This document shows, piece after piece, positions 44,971 through 55,086 of a stretch of 64,000 nucleotides of DNA. The stretch spans positions 106,402-170,401 of the forward strand of contig NZ_VUYU01000015.1 in assembly GCF_011682065.1 (NCBI RefSeq), written 5' to 3'. Position numbers and translations under genes: made by a program. The notes under the pieces were generated by a model, which did no database searches, was not told where the DNA came from, and was given only the letters and a program-made list of their open reading frames with translations. Position 1 is the stretch's first letter; each line of letters starts with the position of its first letter. Origin of the DNA: Massilia rubra (GTDB lineage Bacteria > Pseudomonadota > Gammaproteobacteria > Burkholderiales > Burkholderiaceae_D).

Positions 44971-46437
44971 ATGGCTCTTACCGATTTTGACCTCGTTCTT
45001 TTTGGCGGCAGCGGCGATCTGTCGATGCGCAAGCTGCTTCCGGCGATGTACGCGCGCGATGTCGCCAACGACCTGCCGCAGACCGCGCGCATCATCTGCG
45101 TCGGCCGCAACGACATCTCGCAAGAAGAATTCCTGCAAACGGTCGACAGCACCTCCAAGCCGCACGTGAAAAAGCTGGTCGAGGAAGGCTGGGCCAAGTT
45201 CGTCAAGCGCATCGTCTACGTGTCGCTCAACGCCACCGATGCGGCCACCTACCCCGCCCTGGTCGAAGCCCTGCGCAACGACGACAAGATCACCCGCGTC
45301 TACTACCTGGCCACGCCGCCGCACCTGTTTGCGCAAATCTGCGACAACCTGGCCGCCGCCGGTCTTGCCACCGCCAACTCGCGCGTGGTGCTCGAAAAGC
45401 CGCTCGGGCGCGACCTGGAATCGGCCAAGCAGATCAACTTTGAAGTCGGCAAGGTCTTCGCCGAATCGCAGATCTACCGGATCGACCACTACCTCGGCAA
45501 AGAGACGGTCCAGAACCTGCTGGCCCTGCGCTTCGGGAACATCCTGTTCGAGCCGCTGTGGCGCCGCGAATGGATCTCGGACGTGCAGATCACCATCGCC
45601 GAAAAAATCGGCGTGGGCAACCGCATGGGTTATTACGATACCTCCGGCGCCCTGCGCGACATGCTGCAAAACCACCTGCTGCAACTGCTTTGCATCGTCG
45701 CCATGGAACCACCCACCTCGATCGCTCCCGACGCCGTGCGCGACGCCAAGCTGCAAGTGCTGCGCTCACTCAAGCGCTTCACCCCGACCACGCTGGCGCA
45801 GAACATCGTGCGCGGCCAGTACCGCGCCGGCCATGTCGATGGCAAGGCCGTGCCGAGCTACCGCGACGAACCGGATGCGCCGCAGCAGTCGCGCACCGAG
45901 ACGTTCGTGGCCATGAAAGCCGAAATCGATACCTGGCGCTGGGCCGGCGTGCCGTTCTACCTGCGCACCGGCAAGCGCATGGCCGGCGGCCTGGCCGAAA
46001 TCGTGGTGCGCTTCAAGCAGATTCCGCACTCGATCTTCAACCAGCCGACCAGCAGCTTCCAGCCAAACAGCCTGGTGATCCGCCTGCAACCGGACGAAGG
46101 CCTGTCGCTGAACCTGATGGCCAAGACGCCGGGCGACAGCATGCGCCTGAAACAAGCCGAACTCGAACTCGATTTCCGCGAGCAGTTCAAGACCCCGCGC
46201 ATGGACGCCTACGAGCGCCTGCTGCTGGACGTGCTGCGCGGCCAACTGACCCTGTTCATGCGCGGCGACGAGCTGGAAGCGGCGTGGGAATGGGTCGAAC
46301 CGATCCTCGATCACTGGGACCAGGAAGACAGCGTGCCGATTCCGTACAGCGCCGGCACCTGGGGTCCTGCCGCAGCCAGCGCGTTGATAGGACGCGATGG
46401 CTTGCAATGGCGTGAAGAAGCTTTACCTGAAGATTAA
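44971..46437 (+). CDS. zwf: Glucose-6-phosphate dehydrogenase
   Basis: Oxidises glucose-6-phosphate to 6-phosphogluconolactone with NAD(P), entry to the Entner-Doudoroff and pentose phosphate routes; 488 aa. N-terminal dinucleotide motif LFGGSGDLSMRKLLPA, the active-site stretch RIDHYLGKE at residues 170-178 with the catalytic His region, and GVPFYLRTGKRM. It is the first gene of zwf-hexR-tal; the gap to hexR is 15 bp. Two operator-like sites lie upstream. Confidence 0.97.
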   Translation: MALTDFDLVLFGGSGDLSMRKLLPAMYARDVANDLPQTARIICVGRNDISQEEFLQTVDSTSKPHVKKLVEEGWAKFVKRIVYVSLNATDAATYPALVEALRNDDKITRVYYLATPPHLFAQICDNLAAAGLATANSRVVLEKPLGRDLESAKQINFEVGKVFAESQIYRIDHYLGKETVQNLLALRFGNILFEPLWRREWISDVQITIAEKIGVGNRMGYYDTSGALRDMLQNHLLQLLCIVAMEPPTSIAPDAVRDAKLQVLRSLKRFTPTTLAQNIVRGQYRAGHVDGKAVPSYRDEPDAPQQSRTETFVAMKAEIDTWRWAGVPFYLRTGKRMAGGLAEIVVRFKQIPHSIFNQPTSSFQPNSLVIRLQPDEGLSLNLMAKTPGDSMRLKQAELELDFREQFKTPRMDAYERLLLDVLRGQLTLFMRGDELEAAWEWVEPILDHWDQEDSVPIPYSAGTWGPAAASALIGRDGLQWREEALPED

Positions 46438-46452
46438 GAGAAGACTAACCCC

Positions 46453-47307
46453 GTGCTTTTAGACTCCATCCGCACCCAGCTCGACTCGCTCTCCAAATCG
46501 GAGAAAAAAGTCGCGCTGGCCGTGCTCGAACAGCCGTCGGCCACGGTCAGCCAGAACATCACGGCGCTGGCCAAGAGCGCCCAGGTGTCCGAGCCGACCG
46601 TGGTGCGCTTTTGCCGCACCTTGGGTTACGACGGCTGGCACGAATTCAAGCTCAAACTGGCGCAGGGCCTGGCCCTGGCCCTGCCCGGCGCCAACGAGCA
46701 GCCGACCCAGGACGACCTGGCGGCGGACTTGGTCAACAAGATCTGCAGCCGCTCGATCAACACCCTGCTCGACCTGCGCAATAACCTCAATCCCGAAGCG
46801 ATCCAGCGCGCGCTCGATATTTTGTCGCGCGCGAAAAAGATCGAGTTCTACGGCCAGGGCACGTCCGGCATCGTCGCCACCGACGCCCAGCACAAATTCT
46901 TCCGCTCGGGCGTACCGACGGTGGCCTATGCCGACCCGGCCATCCACAGCATCGCCGCCTCGCTGCTGCACGCCGGTGACGCTGTGGTGGCCATTTCCCA
47001 GCGCGGCAATAACTCGGCGCTGGTGCGCTCGGCCAAGCTGGCGCGCCGTGGCGGGGCCGATGTGATCGTGCTGGCGCCCTCGGGCACTCCGCTGGCCGAC
47101 ATGGCCACGGTGCTGATCCCGATCGACCTGGTGTTCAATATCGACCCGTACACGCCGATTTCGGCGCGCCTGGCCTACCTGGTGGTGATCGACGTGCTGG
47201 CGGTGGGGCTGGCCCTGCAGCGCGGGCCGGAGTTCAGGAAGAAGATGCAGAACGCGCAGAAAGCGTTGCAGGAATTCGACATGCAATTCGATTCCTTTAT
47301 CGGATAG
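46453..47307 (+). CDS. hexR: HexR, RpiR/MurR-family regulator of glucose catabolism
   Basis: A 284-aa transcription factor with an N-terminal RpiR helix-turn-helix (about 1-75: LSKSEKKVALAVLEQPSATV and SEPTVVRFCRTLGYDGWHEF) and a C-terminal SIS domain that binds the sugar-phosphate effector (IEFYGQGTSGIVATDAQHKF, AISQRGNNSALVRSAKLARR). In Pseudomonas and relatives HexR represses edd, zwf and related genes and is released by KDPG. It begins with GTG, 15 bp after zwf. The candidate operators in this window lie before the expected targets, and before its own operon, implying autoregulation. Confidence 0.93.
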   Translation: MLLDSIRTQLDSLSKSEKKVALAVLEQPSATVSQNITALAKSAQVSEPTVVRFCRTLGYDGWHEFKLKLAQGLALALPGANEQPTQDDLAADLVNKICSRSINTLLDLRNNLNPEAIQRALDILSRAKKIEFYGQGTSGIVATDAQHKFFRSGVPTVAYADPAIHSIAASLLHAGDAVVAISQRGNNSALVRSAKLARRGGADVIVLAPSGTPLADMATVLIPIDLVFNIDPYTPISARLAYLVVIDVLAVGLALQRGPEFRKKMQNAQKALQEFDMQFDSFIG

Positions 47308-47364
47308 ACAAGCCGGTACATGGTTGTACAATAAGGCTCTGATCTCTCACCAGTTAGCGCAACC

Positions 47365-48297
47365 ATGAACCAACTCGAACAACTCAAGCAATTTACCAAG
47401 GTCGTTGCCGACACCGGCGATTTTCAGTCGATCAAACAGTACACGCCGCGCGACGCCACCACCAATCCGTCGCTGATCTTAAAAGCGGTGCAAAAGCCCG
47501 AATACAAACCCCTGCTCGAAAAAGCCGTGCGCGACTTCCCCGACCTGTCCACCGGCGACGTGATCGACCGCGTGCTGGTCGACTTCGGCATGGAAATCCT
47601 CAAGATCATTCCGGGGCGCGTCTCCACCGAGATCGATGCGCGCCTGTCGTTCGATACCGAAGCGACCGTCGCCAAGGGCCGCGAGCTGATCGCCCTGTAC
47701 GAAGAAGCCGGCGCCGGCCGCGAGCGCGTCCTGATCAAGATCGCCTCGACCTGGGAAGGCATCCGCGCCGCCGAAATCTTGCAGAAAGAAGGCATCCGCT
47801 GCAATATGACCCTGCTGTTTTCGCTGGCCCAGGCCATCGCCTGCGCCGAAGCGGGCGCGCAGCTCATTTCGCCGTTCGTCGGCCGCATCTACGACTGGTT
47901 CAAGAAAGCCAACGACCTTGAGTATACCGGCGCGGAAGATCCGGGCGTGCAGTCGGTCAAGCGCATCTATAACTACTACCGCAAGTTCGGCTACACCACC
48001 GAAGTGATGGGCGCGAGCTTTCGCAACACGTCGCAGATCCTGGAGCTGGCCGGCTGCGATTTGCTGACCATCAGCCCGGAACTGCTGCAAAAACTGGCCG
48101 ACAGCAATGAGCCGGTCGAGCGCAAGCTCGTTGCCAATGCGTCGGCGGTGGCGATCGAGAAGGTGGCGATCGACGAAAAGACCTTCCGCTTCATGATGAA
48201 CGAAGATGCGATGGCGACCGAGAAGCTGGCCGAAGGTATTCGCGCGTTCTGTGCGGATTCGGGGAAACTCAAGCAGATTATTACGGGTATGCGCTAG
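47365..48297 (+). CDS. tal: Transaldolase
   Basis: Transfers a dihydroxyacetone unit in the non-oxidative pentose phosphate pathway; 310 aa. Typical type-1 motifs: [13 protein letters not shown] at the N terminus, the Schiff-base Lys125 in [13 protein letters not shown], and [12 protein letters not shown] and [17 protein letters not shown] later. It follows hexR by 57 bp on the same strand and closes the zwf-hexR-tal cluster. A dispersed inverted-repeat element lies 30 bp downstream. Confidence 0.97.
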   Translation: MNQLEQLKQFTKVVADTGDFQSIKQYTPRDATTNPSLILKAVQKPEYKPLLEKAVRDFPDLSTGDVIDRVLVDFGMEILKIIPGRVSTEIDARLSFDTEATVAKGRELIALYEEAGAGRERVLIKIASTWEGIRAAEILQKEGIRCNMTLLFSLAQAIACAEAGAQLISPFVGRIYDWFKKANDLEYTGAEDPGVQSVKRIYNYYRKFGYTTEVMGASFRNTSQILELAGCDLLTISPELLQKLADSNEPVERKLVANASAVAIEKVAIDEKTFRFMMNEDAMATEKLAEGIRAFCADSGKLKQIITGMR

Positions 48298-48325
48298 ATC
48301 CTGAAGCGCTGACATCCCACCGCTA

Positions 48326-48415
48326 CGTCGTTCCCGCGCAGGCGGGAACCTAAGTTTAACGATTCGCCTGTGGCCACGGAGTGAACTTGGGTTCCCGCCT
48401 GCGCGGGAACGACGG
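48326..48415. repeat. Dispersed inverted-repeat element, intact copy
   Basis: CGTCGTTCCCGCGCAGGCGG with GAACCTAAGTT at the left is mirrored by AACTTGGGTTCCCGCC and TGCGCGGGAACGACGG at the right, about 30-bp arms around 28 bp. It is the same family as 22924-23032. It lies between convergent tal and acrR and may end both transcripts. Confidence 0.88.
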
Positions 48416-48462
48416 ACTTACGGATAGCGGCTTGTCCATTACAGCGCGGAACGACGACCTAA

Positions 48463-49074
48463 TCAAGCGCGGAGAGAATCAAGATGCGTATCGACGATTT
48501 CCGCACCGAGCTGCTCCAGATTAAAATCCGGCATGATCAGCCAGCCGCGCACCAGTCCCTCGATCAGGATGAACAAGCCCAGCGCCGCCGCTTGCGGCTT
48601 GACCGTGTCTTTTAACCGGCCATGCGCAATCCCTTCCTTCACGATCCGTTCGGCACTGGCCAGGAAATGCTCGCGATGCTGCATCCGGCGCTCGCGAATC
48701 GCCGACAGTTCGCCCACGTACTCCAGCTTGAGCGTGGCAATCTCGAACACCCGGCGCGCCTTCGGATCGTTGATCGTCAAGTCGAACACGCACAGCGCAT
48801 AGCTGCGCAAATGCCCCAGCGGGTCCTCGCCCGCCGCCCCGGCCAGGGTCTGCATCGCCGACTCGAGCGGCATGGTGGCGCGCTCCATCATGGCGTTGAA
48901 CAGCGCGCCCTTGTCTTCGAAATGCCAATAAATCGCACCGCGCGTCACCCCGGCCGCACTCGCAATATGCTGCAAGCTCGTTCCCGACACACCCCGTTCG
49001 ATGAACAACTGCTCGGCCGCATCCATGATGCTGTCGCGCGTTGCCAGCGCATCTTCCTTTGTCCTGCGGACCAT
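48463..49074 (-). CDS. TetR/AcrR-family repressor of the RND pump
   Basis: A 203-aa repressor with the TetR DNA-binding domain (about 10-57: TRDSIMDAAEQLFIERGVSG, HIASAAGVTRGAIYWHFEDK) and a helical ligand domain with a C-terminal AcrR/TtgR-like pattern (LGLFILIEGLVRGWLIMPDF). It is divergent from the acrA-type gene, the standard position for a local efflux repressor that releases DNA on binding drugs. Confidence 0.93.
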   Translation of the reverse strand: MVRRTKEDALATRDSIMDAAEQLFIERGVSGTSLQHIASAAGVTRGAIYWHFEDKGALFNAMMERATMPLESAMQTLAGAAGEDPLGHLRSYALCVFDLTINDPKARRVFEIATLKLEYVGELSAIRERRMQHREHFLASAERIVKEGIAHGRLKDTVKPQAAALGLFILIEGLVRGWLIMPDFNLEQLGAEIVDTHLDSLRA

Positions 49075-49109
49075 GCAACTACTCCCTTTCAGGGGCTGTC
49101 AAACATTAA

Positions 49110-49127
49110 ACATACAGTCATGTTAGT
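49110..49127. promoter_or_regulatory. Candidate AcrR-type operator and promoter region
   Basis: ACATACA-GTCA-TGTTAGT is a 7-4-7 imperfect dyad resembling the ACATACA/TGTATGT half-sites of AcrR-type operators (5 of 7 bases in the right half). It overlaps TATATT (49127-49132), a likely -10 for the pump operon. It is the only such dyad in the intergenic region. Confidence 0.4.
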
Positions 49128-49223
49128 ATATTCCAAAATCAAGAAGCCCGCGATGAACTTTGTAATTACACCCTCCTGCGCGTGTAAGGACAGCTCGTCG
49201 CCTACTTAAAGGATGCACACGTA

Positions 49224-50507
49224 ATGCGCCACACCCTCCTCCCTTCCCCGTCCGCGTCCCCGTCGCTGCGCCGGATCGCCGCCTGCACCCTCGCTGCGCT
49301 GGCTTTGTTATCGGCCTGCGGCGACAAGAAAGACGCAGCGCCAGGCGCCGGCGCCCAGCGCCCGCCGCCGGAAGTGGGGGTTATCACGGCCAGGTTCGAG
49401 CCGGTCGCCCTGCAAACCGAGCTGCCGGGCCGGGTCGAGCCGATCCGCGTGGCCCAGGTGCGCGCGCGCGTGAACGGCGTGGTGCTCAAGCGCTTGTTTA
49501 CAGAGGGTAGCGAAGTCAAGGCCGGCCAGGAACTGTTCCAGATCGATCCAGCCTCGTACGCCGCCTCGCTCCTCTCCGCCCAGGCCACCCTCGGCAAGGC
49601 CCAGGCCAACCTGACCCAGGCCGCCGCCCAGGCCGCGCGCTACAAGCCGCTGGTGGAAGCGAACGCCGTCAGCAAGCAGGAATACATCAACGTCGTCGCC
49701 ACCCAGAAGCAGGCCGAGGCCGACGTCGCAGCCGCAAGGGCGGCGGTGCAGATCGCCCAGATCAACAACGGCTACACCAAGGTCACCGCGCCCATCGCCG
49801 GTCGCATCGGCCGCGCGCTGGTCACGGAAGGCGCGCTGGTGAGCGCCACCGAAGCGACCCAGCTGGCCCTGATCCAGCAAACCAATAACGTCTACGTCAA
49901 CTTCACCCAATCGGCCACCGACCTGCAACGCCTGCGCAAGTCGGCCAACCTGAAGGTGCGCAACGCCGAATCGCTGCCGGTGTCGATCATCATGGAAGAC
50001 GGCTCCGAACTGCCTAACAAGGGCAAGCTGCTGTTTTCCGACGTGAGCGTCGACCCGACCTCGGGCCAGGTCACCCTGCGCGCCGAAGTGGGCAACCAGG
50101 ATGGCATGCTGCTGCCGGGCCAGTACGTGCGCGTGCGCCTGTCGCAGGCCGAACTGCCGGCCGGGATGCTCATTCCCCAGCAAGCCGTCACGCGCGGCAG
50201 CCAGGGCGACACGGTCATCATCATCGGCCCGGACGGCAAGCCCGGCCCGCGTCCGGTCAAGGTGGCGTCGCAGCAGAACGGCAACTGGATCGTCCTGGAA
50301 GGCATCAAGCCGGGCGAACAGGTCGTCGTCGACGGCTTCCAGAAAATGCAGGCGCCCGGCATGACGGTCAAGCCGGTGCCGTGGACGCGCAACGCCGCGC
50401 CGGCCGCAGGTGGCGCTCCCGCCGCCTCGTCTCCCGCCGCCGCCGCTCCAGCCGCCAGTGCCGCCGCCGCGCCCGCGGCCAGTGCCGCGCCGGCCGCCGG
50501 ACGTTAA
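49224..50507 (+). CDS. RND efflux periplasmic adaptor (AcrA/MexA type)
   Basis: Membrane-fusion lipoprotein of a tripartite drug pump, 427 aa. The signal ends in the lipobox LLSAC (acylated Cys near 32). The lipoyl halves are VEPIRVAQVRARVNGVVLKR and YTKVTAPIAGRIGRALV, separated by a helical hairpin, followed by beta-barrel and membrane-proximal domains. The last 45 residues are almost only Ala, Pro and Ser, an unusual tail. Ribosome site AAAGGATG. It heads the operon with pump and channel genes. Confidence 0.95.
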   Translation: MRHTLLPSPSASPSLRRIAACTLAALALLSACGDKKDAAPGAGAQRPPPEVGVITARFEPVALQTELPGRVEPIRVAQVRARVNGVVLKRLFTEGSEVKAGQELFQIDPASYAASLLSAQATLGKAQANLTQAAAQAARYKPLVEANAVSKQEYINVVATQKQAEADVAAARAAVQIAQINNGYTKVTAPIAGRIGRALVTEGALVSATEATQLALIQQTNNVYVNFTQSATDLQRLRKSANLKVRNAESLPVSIIMEDGSELPNKGKLLFSDVSVDPTSGQVTLRAEVGNQDGMLLPGQYVRVRLSQAELPAGMLIPQQAVTRGSQGDTVIIIGPDGKPGPRPVKVASQQNGNWIVLEGIKPGEQVVVDGFQKMQAPGMTVKPVPWTRNAAPAAGGAPAASSPAAAAPAASAAAAPAASAAPAAGR

Positions 50508-50527
50508 ACATATAACAGGACTACTTC

Positions 50528-53500
50528 ATGGCTCGTTTCTTTATTGACCGCCCCATTTTTGCGTGGGTGATCGCATTATTCATCATGGTTGTCGGCGCGG
50601 TGGCGATCACCCAGCTGCCGATCGCCCAGTACCCGACCGTCGCTCCGCCGGCGATCGTGGTCACCACCAGCTACCCTGGCGCCTCGGCCCAGACCCTGGA
50701 GGACAGCGTCATCAGCGTGATCGAACGCGAGATGAACGGTTCGCCCGGCCTGATTTACATGGAATCGAACAGCCAGGCCAACGGCACCGGCACCATCACG
50801 CTCAGCTTCGAGACCGGCACCAATGCCGACCTGGCCCAGGTCGACGTGCAGAACCGCCTTGGCCGCGCCACCCCGCGCCTGCCGCAGGCGGTGGTGCAGC
50901 AGGGCGTGCGCGTCGATAAAGCGCGTTCGAACTTCCTGCTGTTTACCATCCTCTCGTCGGACGATCCGAAATGGGACCCGATCGCGCTGGGCGACTACGC
51001 CTCGCGCACCGTGCTGCCTGAAATCCAGCGTATCCGCGGCGTCGGCCAGGCCCAGTTGTTCGGTACCGAAAAAGCCATGCGCATCTGGATCGATCCGGCC
51101 AAGCTGGTCGGCTTTAACCTGTCGCCGGCCGATGTGAACAACGCCATCCGCACCCAGAACGCGCAAGTGGCCTCGGGCACCATCGGCGACCTGCCGAACA
51201 TCGGCGGACAAGCCATTACCGCCACCGTGGTGGTCACCGGCCAGCTGGCCAACGTCGAACAATTCGGCAATATCATCCTGCGCGCCAATCCGGACGGCTC
51301 CACCGTGCGCCTGAAGGAAGTGGCCCGCATCGAAATCGGCGGCCAGAGCTACTCCACGTCGGCGCGCCTGAACGGCAAGCCGTCGACCGGTATCGGCATC
51401 CAGCTCGCCCCGAGCGGCAATGCGCTGGAAACGGCCAAGCTGGTACGTGCGCGCATGACCGAACTGTCCAAGTATTTCCCGCCCGGGATGAAATACGCGG
51501 TGCCGTTCGACAGCTCGGCCTTCGTCGAGATCTCCATCAAGCAAGTGCTCGAAACGCTGGTCGAAGCGGTGGTGCTGGTGTTCCTGGTGATGTACCTGTT
51601 CCTGCAAAACTTCCGCTACACCCTCATTCCCACCATCGTGGTGCCTGTGGCCCTGCTTGGGTCGCTCGCCTGCCTGCTGGCGATGGGCTTTTCGATCAAC
51701 GTGCTCACCATGTTCGGCATGGTGCTGGTGATCGGTATCGTGGTCGATGACGCCATCGTGGTGGTCGAAAACGTCGAGCGCATCATGAGCGAAGAAGGCT
51801 TGCCGCCGCTCGAAGCGACGCGCAAGGCGATGGGCCAGATTTCAGGCGCCATCATCGGCGTGACCGTGGTGCTGGTGTCGGTGTTCGTGCCGCTGGCCTT
51901 CTTTGCCGGCGCGGTCGGCAACATCTACCGCCAGTTCTCGGCGGTGATGGTCACCTCCATCATTTTCTCGGCCTTCATGGCGCTCTCGCTCACGCCGGCC
52001 ATGTGCGCCCACTTCCTGAAACCGGTGGAAGCCGGCCACCATCATGCCAAGACCGGTTTCTTCGGCTGGTTCAACCGTGGCTTTACGCGCACCGCCAAGA
52101 AGTACGAAGGCTGGGTCGCCACCACTTTGCGCCACACCGGCCGCTCGATGATCGTGTTCGTCGCGCTGGTCGCCGTGGTGGGCCTGCTGTTCGTGCGCCT
52201 GCCGAACTCCTTCCTGCCGAACGAAGACCAGGGCTACATCATCGCCAACTTCCAGCTGCCGCCTGGCGCCACGCTGGAACGCACCGGCAAGGCGCTGCGC
52301 GAGGCCGAAGACTTCATCCTCGCGCAGCCGGAAGTGGCCAGTATGGTCGGCGTGCAGGGTTTCAGCTTCTCGGGTTCGGGCCAGAACATGGCGCTCGGCT
52401 TCATCACGCTCAAGAACTGGAAAGAGCGCACCGGCGCGGGCCACAGCGCCGGCGACGTGGCCGGCCGCATCTCGGGCCGCATGAGCAAGGTACGCGACGC
52501 CTTCATCTTCGCCATCAGCCCGCCGCCGATTCCTGAACTGGGCAGCAGCACCGGCTTCTCGTTCCGCCTGCAGGACCGTGGCGGACTGGGACGCGAAGCG
52601 CTGCTGGCGGCGCGCGGCCAGGTGCTCGGCGCGGCCAGCAAGAGCCCGATTCTTGCCGGCGTGCGTCCGGAAGGCCTGGAAGACGCGCCGCAGGTGCAGC
52701 TCGAAATCGACCGCGACAAAGCCAATGCGCAGGGCGTGACCTTTGACGCCATCAACACCGCGATTTCGACCTCGCTCGGCTCGTCCTATGTGAACGACTT
52801 CCCGAACGCCGGGCGCCTGCAGCGCGTGGTGGTGCAAGCCGACGCCAAGGACCGCATGCAGCCGGAAGACCTCTTGAAGCTGAACGCGGTCAACAACAAG
52901 GGCCAGCAAGTGCCGCTGTCGTCGTTCGCCACGACGCGCTGGATCACAGGTCCAATGCAGACGGTGCGCTACAACGGCTACCCGACCATGCGCATCGCCG
53001 GCGACGCCGCGCCGGGCCGCAGCACCGGTGAAGCGCTGGCCGAAATGGAACGCATCGCTTCCGAACTGCCGCCGGGCTTCGGCTTCGAATGGACCGGCCA
53101 GTCGCGCGAAGAACAACTGTCCGGTTCGACCGTGTTCATCCTGCTCGGCTTCGCCCTGCTGGCGGTGTTCCTGGCGCTGGCCGCGCTGTACGAAAGCTGG
53201 TCGATTCCGGTGTCGGTGCTGCTGGTGGTGCCGCTCGGCGTGCTGGGCGCGCTGCTGGCCGCAGGCAGCCGAGGCTTCCCGAACGACGTCTACTTCAAGG
53301 TCGGGCTGATCACCATCATTGGCCTGGGCGCGAAGAATGCGGTGCTGATCATCGAATTCGCCAAAGACCTGCAAGCGCAGGGCAAGGGCGTGGTCGAAGC
53401 GGCGATCGAAGCGTGCCACCTGCGCTTCCGCCCGATTCTGATGACGTCGTTCGCATTCATCCTCGGCGTCATGCCGCTGGTGATCGCCAGCGGCGCCGGT

Positions 53501-53689
53501 TCGGCCAGCCAGCGCGCCATCGGCACCGGCGTGGCCGGCGGCATGATCACCGCGACCGCACTCGGGGTGTTCTTCATCCCGGTGTTCTTCGTGGTGGTGC
53601 GCAAACTATTCAAGGGCAGCGAGCGCCAGCGCAAGAAATACGCGCATGAAGATGGCGCCGCGCCGATCGCAGAGGTAAAACATGACTGA
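50528..53689 (+). CDS. RND efflux pump inner-membrane transporter (AcrB/MexB, HAE1 family)
   Basis: Proton-driven drug exporter, 1053 aa, normal for HAE1. It begins MARFFIDRPIFAWVIALFIM. The paired Asp of the proton relay is in the fourth membrane helix (GIVVDDAIVVVENVERIM). Two large periplasmic loops and twelve predicted helices are present, with GLGAKNAVLIIEFAKDLQ in the second half. The gene ends within the next gene's start (8-bp overlap). Substrates cannot be predicted. Confidence 0.97.
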   Translation: MARFFIDRPIFAWVIALFIMVVGAVAITQLPIAQYPTVAPPAIVVTTSYPGASAQTLEDSVISVIEREMNGSPGLIYMESNSQANGTGTITLSFETGTNADLAQVDVQNRLGRATPRLPQAVVQQGVRVDKARSNFLLFTILSSDDPKWDPIALGDYASRTVLPEIQRIRGVGQAQLFGTEKAMRIWIDPAKLVGFNLSPADVNNAIRTQNAQVASGTIGDLPNIGGQAITATVVVTGQLANVEQFGNIILRANPDGSTVRLKEVARIEIGGQSYSTSARLNGKPSTGIGIQLAPSGNALETAKLVRARMTELSKYFPPGMKYAVPFDSSAFVEISIKQVLETLVEAVVLVFLVMYLFLQNFRYTLIPTIVVPVALLGSLACLLAMGFSINVLTMFGMVLVIGIVVDDAIVVVENVERIMSEEGLPPLEATRKAMGQISGAIIGVTVVLVSVFVPLAFFAGAVGNIYRQFSAVMVTSIIFSAFMALSLTPAMCAHFLKPVEAGHHHAKTGFFGWFNRGFTRTAKKYEGWVATTLRHTGRSMIVFVALVAVVGLLFVRLPNSFLPNEDQGYIIANFQLPPGATLERTGKALREAEDFILAQPEVASMVGVQGFSFSGSGQNMALGFITLKNWKERTGAGHSAGDVAGRISGRMSKVRDAFIFAISPPPIPELGSSTGFSFRLQDRGGLGREALLAARGQVLGAASKSPILAGVRPEGLEDAPQVQLEIDRDKANAQGVTFDAINTAISTSLGSSYVNDFPNAGRLQRVVVQADAKDRMQPEDLLKLNAVNNKGQQVPLSSFATTRWITGPMQTVRYNGYPTMRIAGDAAPGRSTGEALAEMERIASELPPGFGFEWTGQSREEQLSGSTVFILLGFALLAVFLALAALYESWSIPVSVLLVVPLGVLGALLAAGSRGFPNDVYFKVGLITIIGLGAKNAVLIIEFAKDLQAQGKGVVEAAIEACHLRFRPILMTSFAFILGVMPLVIASGAGSASQRAIGTGVAGGMITATALGVFFIPVFFVVVRKLFKGSERQRKKYAHEDGAAPIAEVKHD

Positions 53690-55073
53690 TCTGATGACAA
53701 GACTGACTCCCCTGGCGCTGGCGCTGGCCCTGGCCGGCTGCGCGTCGATGGCGCCGAAGTACGAGCGTCCGGCCGCGCCGGTGGCCCCCGCTTTTCCGCT
53801 GCAAGCCGTCGGCGGCGCCAGTACCGAAGCCGCATCGGGCATCGCCTGGCAGCGCTTCTTTGCCGATGCGCGCCTGAAGCAATTGATCGAACTGGCGCTG
53901 AACAACAATCGCGACCTGCGCGTGGCGATCCTGAACATCGAACAGGCGCGCGCGCAGTACCAGATCCGCCGCGGCGACCGCCTGCCCTCGCTCAACCTGA
54001 GCGTGGCCGGCAACCGCTCGCCGGGGCCGGACGACAGCATCACCAGCTTGTACACGGCCGGGATTGGCGTCAGCTCGTTCGAACTGGACCTGTTCGGCCG
54101 CGTGCGCAGCCTGAGCGACGCCGGCCTGGCGCAGTACCTGGCCAGCGAAGAAGCGCGCAAGAGCACGCATATCAGCCTGGTGGCGTCGGTGGCGAACGCG
54201 TATTTGAGCCTGCTGGCCGATGAAGAACTGCTGGGCCTGACGCAAAAAACCTTGTCCGCGCGGGAGGAATCGCTCAAGCTGATCCAGCTCAAGTACGACA
54301 ATGGCGTGGTCTCCAAGCTCGACCTGCAACAAGGATTGTCGCTGCTCGACAGCGCGCGCGTGGTGCTGGCGCAGCAACAGCGCCAACGCGCGCAGGATCT
54401 GAATCTGCTGACCCTGCTGGTCGGCCAGAGCTTGCCGGCCGGGCCGGACACCAGCACCACCCTGGCAGCGATGTCGCTGAGCGAACTGCCGGCCGGGCTG
54501 CCATCGGACCTGCTGACGGTGCGTCCGGACATCCTCGCCGCCGAGCAGCAGTTGATCGCCGCCAACGCCAACATTGGCGCTGCGCGCGCGGCCTTTTTCC
54601 CGCGCATAACGCTCACCGGCAATGCCGGCAGCGCCAGCAGCGAGTTGAGCGGCTTGTTCAAAGGCGGCTCGTACGGTTGGACCTTTGCGCCGCAGATGGT
54701 GCTGCCGATCTTCGACTACGGCCGCAACAGCGCCAACCTGGGTAGCGCGAAGGCCGGGCGCGACATCGCCGTGGCGCAGTACGAAAAATCGGTGCAGACG
54801 GCCTTCCGCGAAGTATCGGATGCGCTGGCGGGCCAGGCGACCTTCGGCGAGCAGTTGCGTGCGCAGCGCGCGGTGGCCGAAGCCGAGGCCGAGCGCTTCA
54901 AGCTGTCGGACCTGCGCTATCGCAACGGCGCGTCGAGCTACCTCGACTTGCTCGATGCCCAGCGCTCGCTGTTTTCCGCCGAACAGGCGGCGGTGCAGGC
55001 GAATTTGCAGCGCTTGCAAAACCAGGTCACGCTCTACCGCGTGCTCGGCGGCGGCTGGACCGCGCCGCAATAA
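53682..55073 (+). CDS. Outer-membrane efflux channel (OprM/TtgC, NodT family)
   Basis: A 463-aa outer-membrane lipoprotein channel. Signal LTPLALALALAGCASMAPKY gives an acylated Cys near 20. Two structural repeats of the TolC fold are visible, each with a long helical pair (for example RDLRVAILNIEQARAQYQIR and the AEAERFKLSDLRYRNGASSY stretch). It overlaps the transporter gene and completes the pump. A repeat element begins 14 bp after the stop. Confidence 0.95.
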   Translation: MTDLMTRLTPLALALALAGCASMAPKYERPAAPVAPAFPLQAVGGASTEAASGIAWQRFFADARLKQLIELALNNNRDLRVAILNIEQARAQYQIRRGDRLPSLNLSVAGNRSPGPDDSITSLYTAGIGVSSFELDLFGRVRSLSDAGLAQYLASEEARKSTHISLVASVANAYLSLLADEELLGLTQKTLSAREESLKLIQLKYDNGVVSKLDLQQGLSLLDSARVVLAQQQRQRAQDLNLLTLLVGQSLPAGPDTSTTLAAMSLSELPAGLPSDLLTVRPDILAAEQQLIAANANIGAARAAFFPRITLTGNAGSASSELSGLFKGGSYGWTFAPQMVLPIFDYGRNSANLGSAKAGRDIAVAQYEKSVQTAFREVSDALAGQATFGEQLRAQRAVAEAEAERFKLSDLRYRNGASSYLDLLDAQRSLFSAEQAAVQANLQRLQNQVTLYRVLGGGWTAPQ

Positions 55074-55086
55074 ACTCCCCCGCCCC

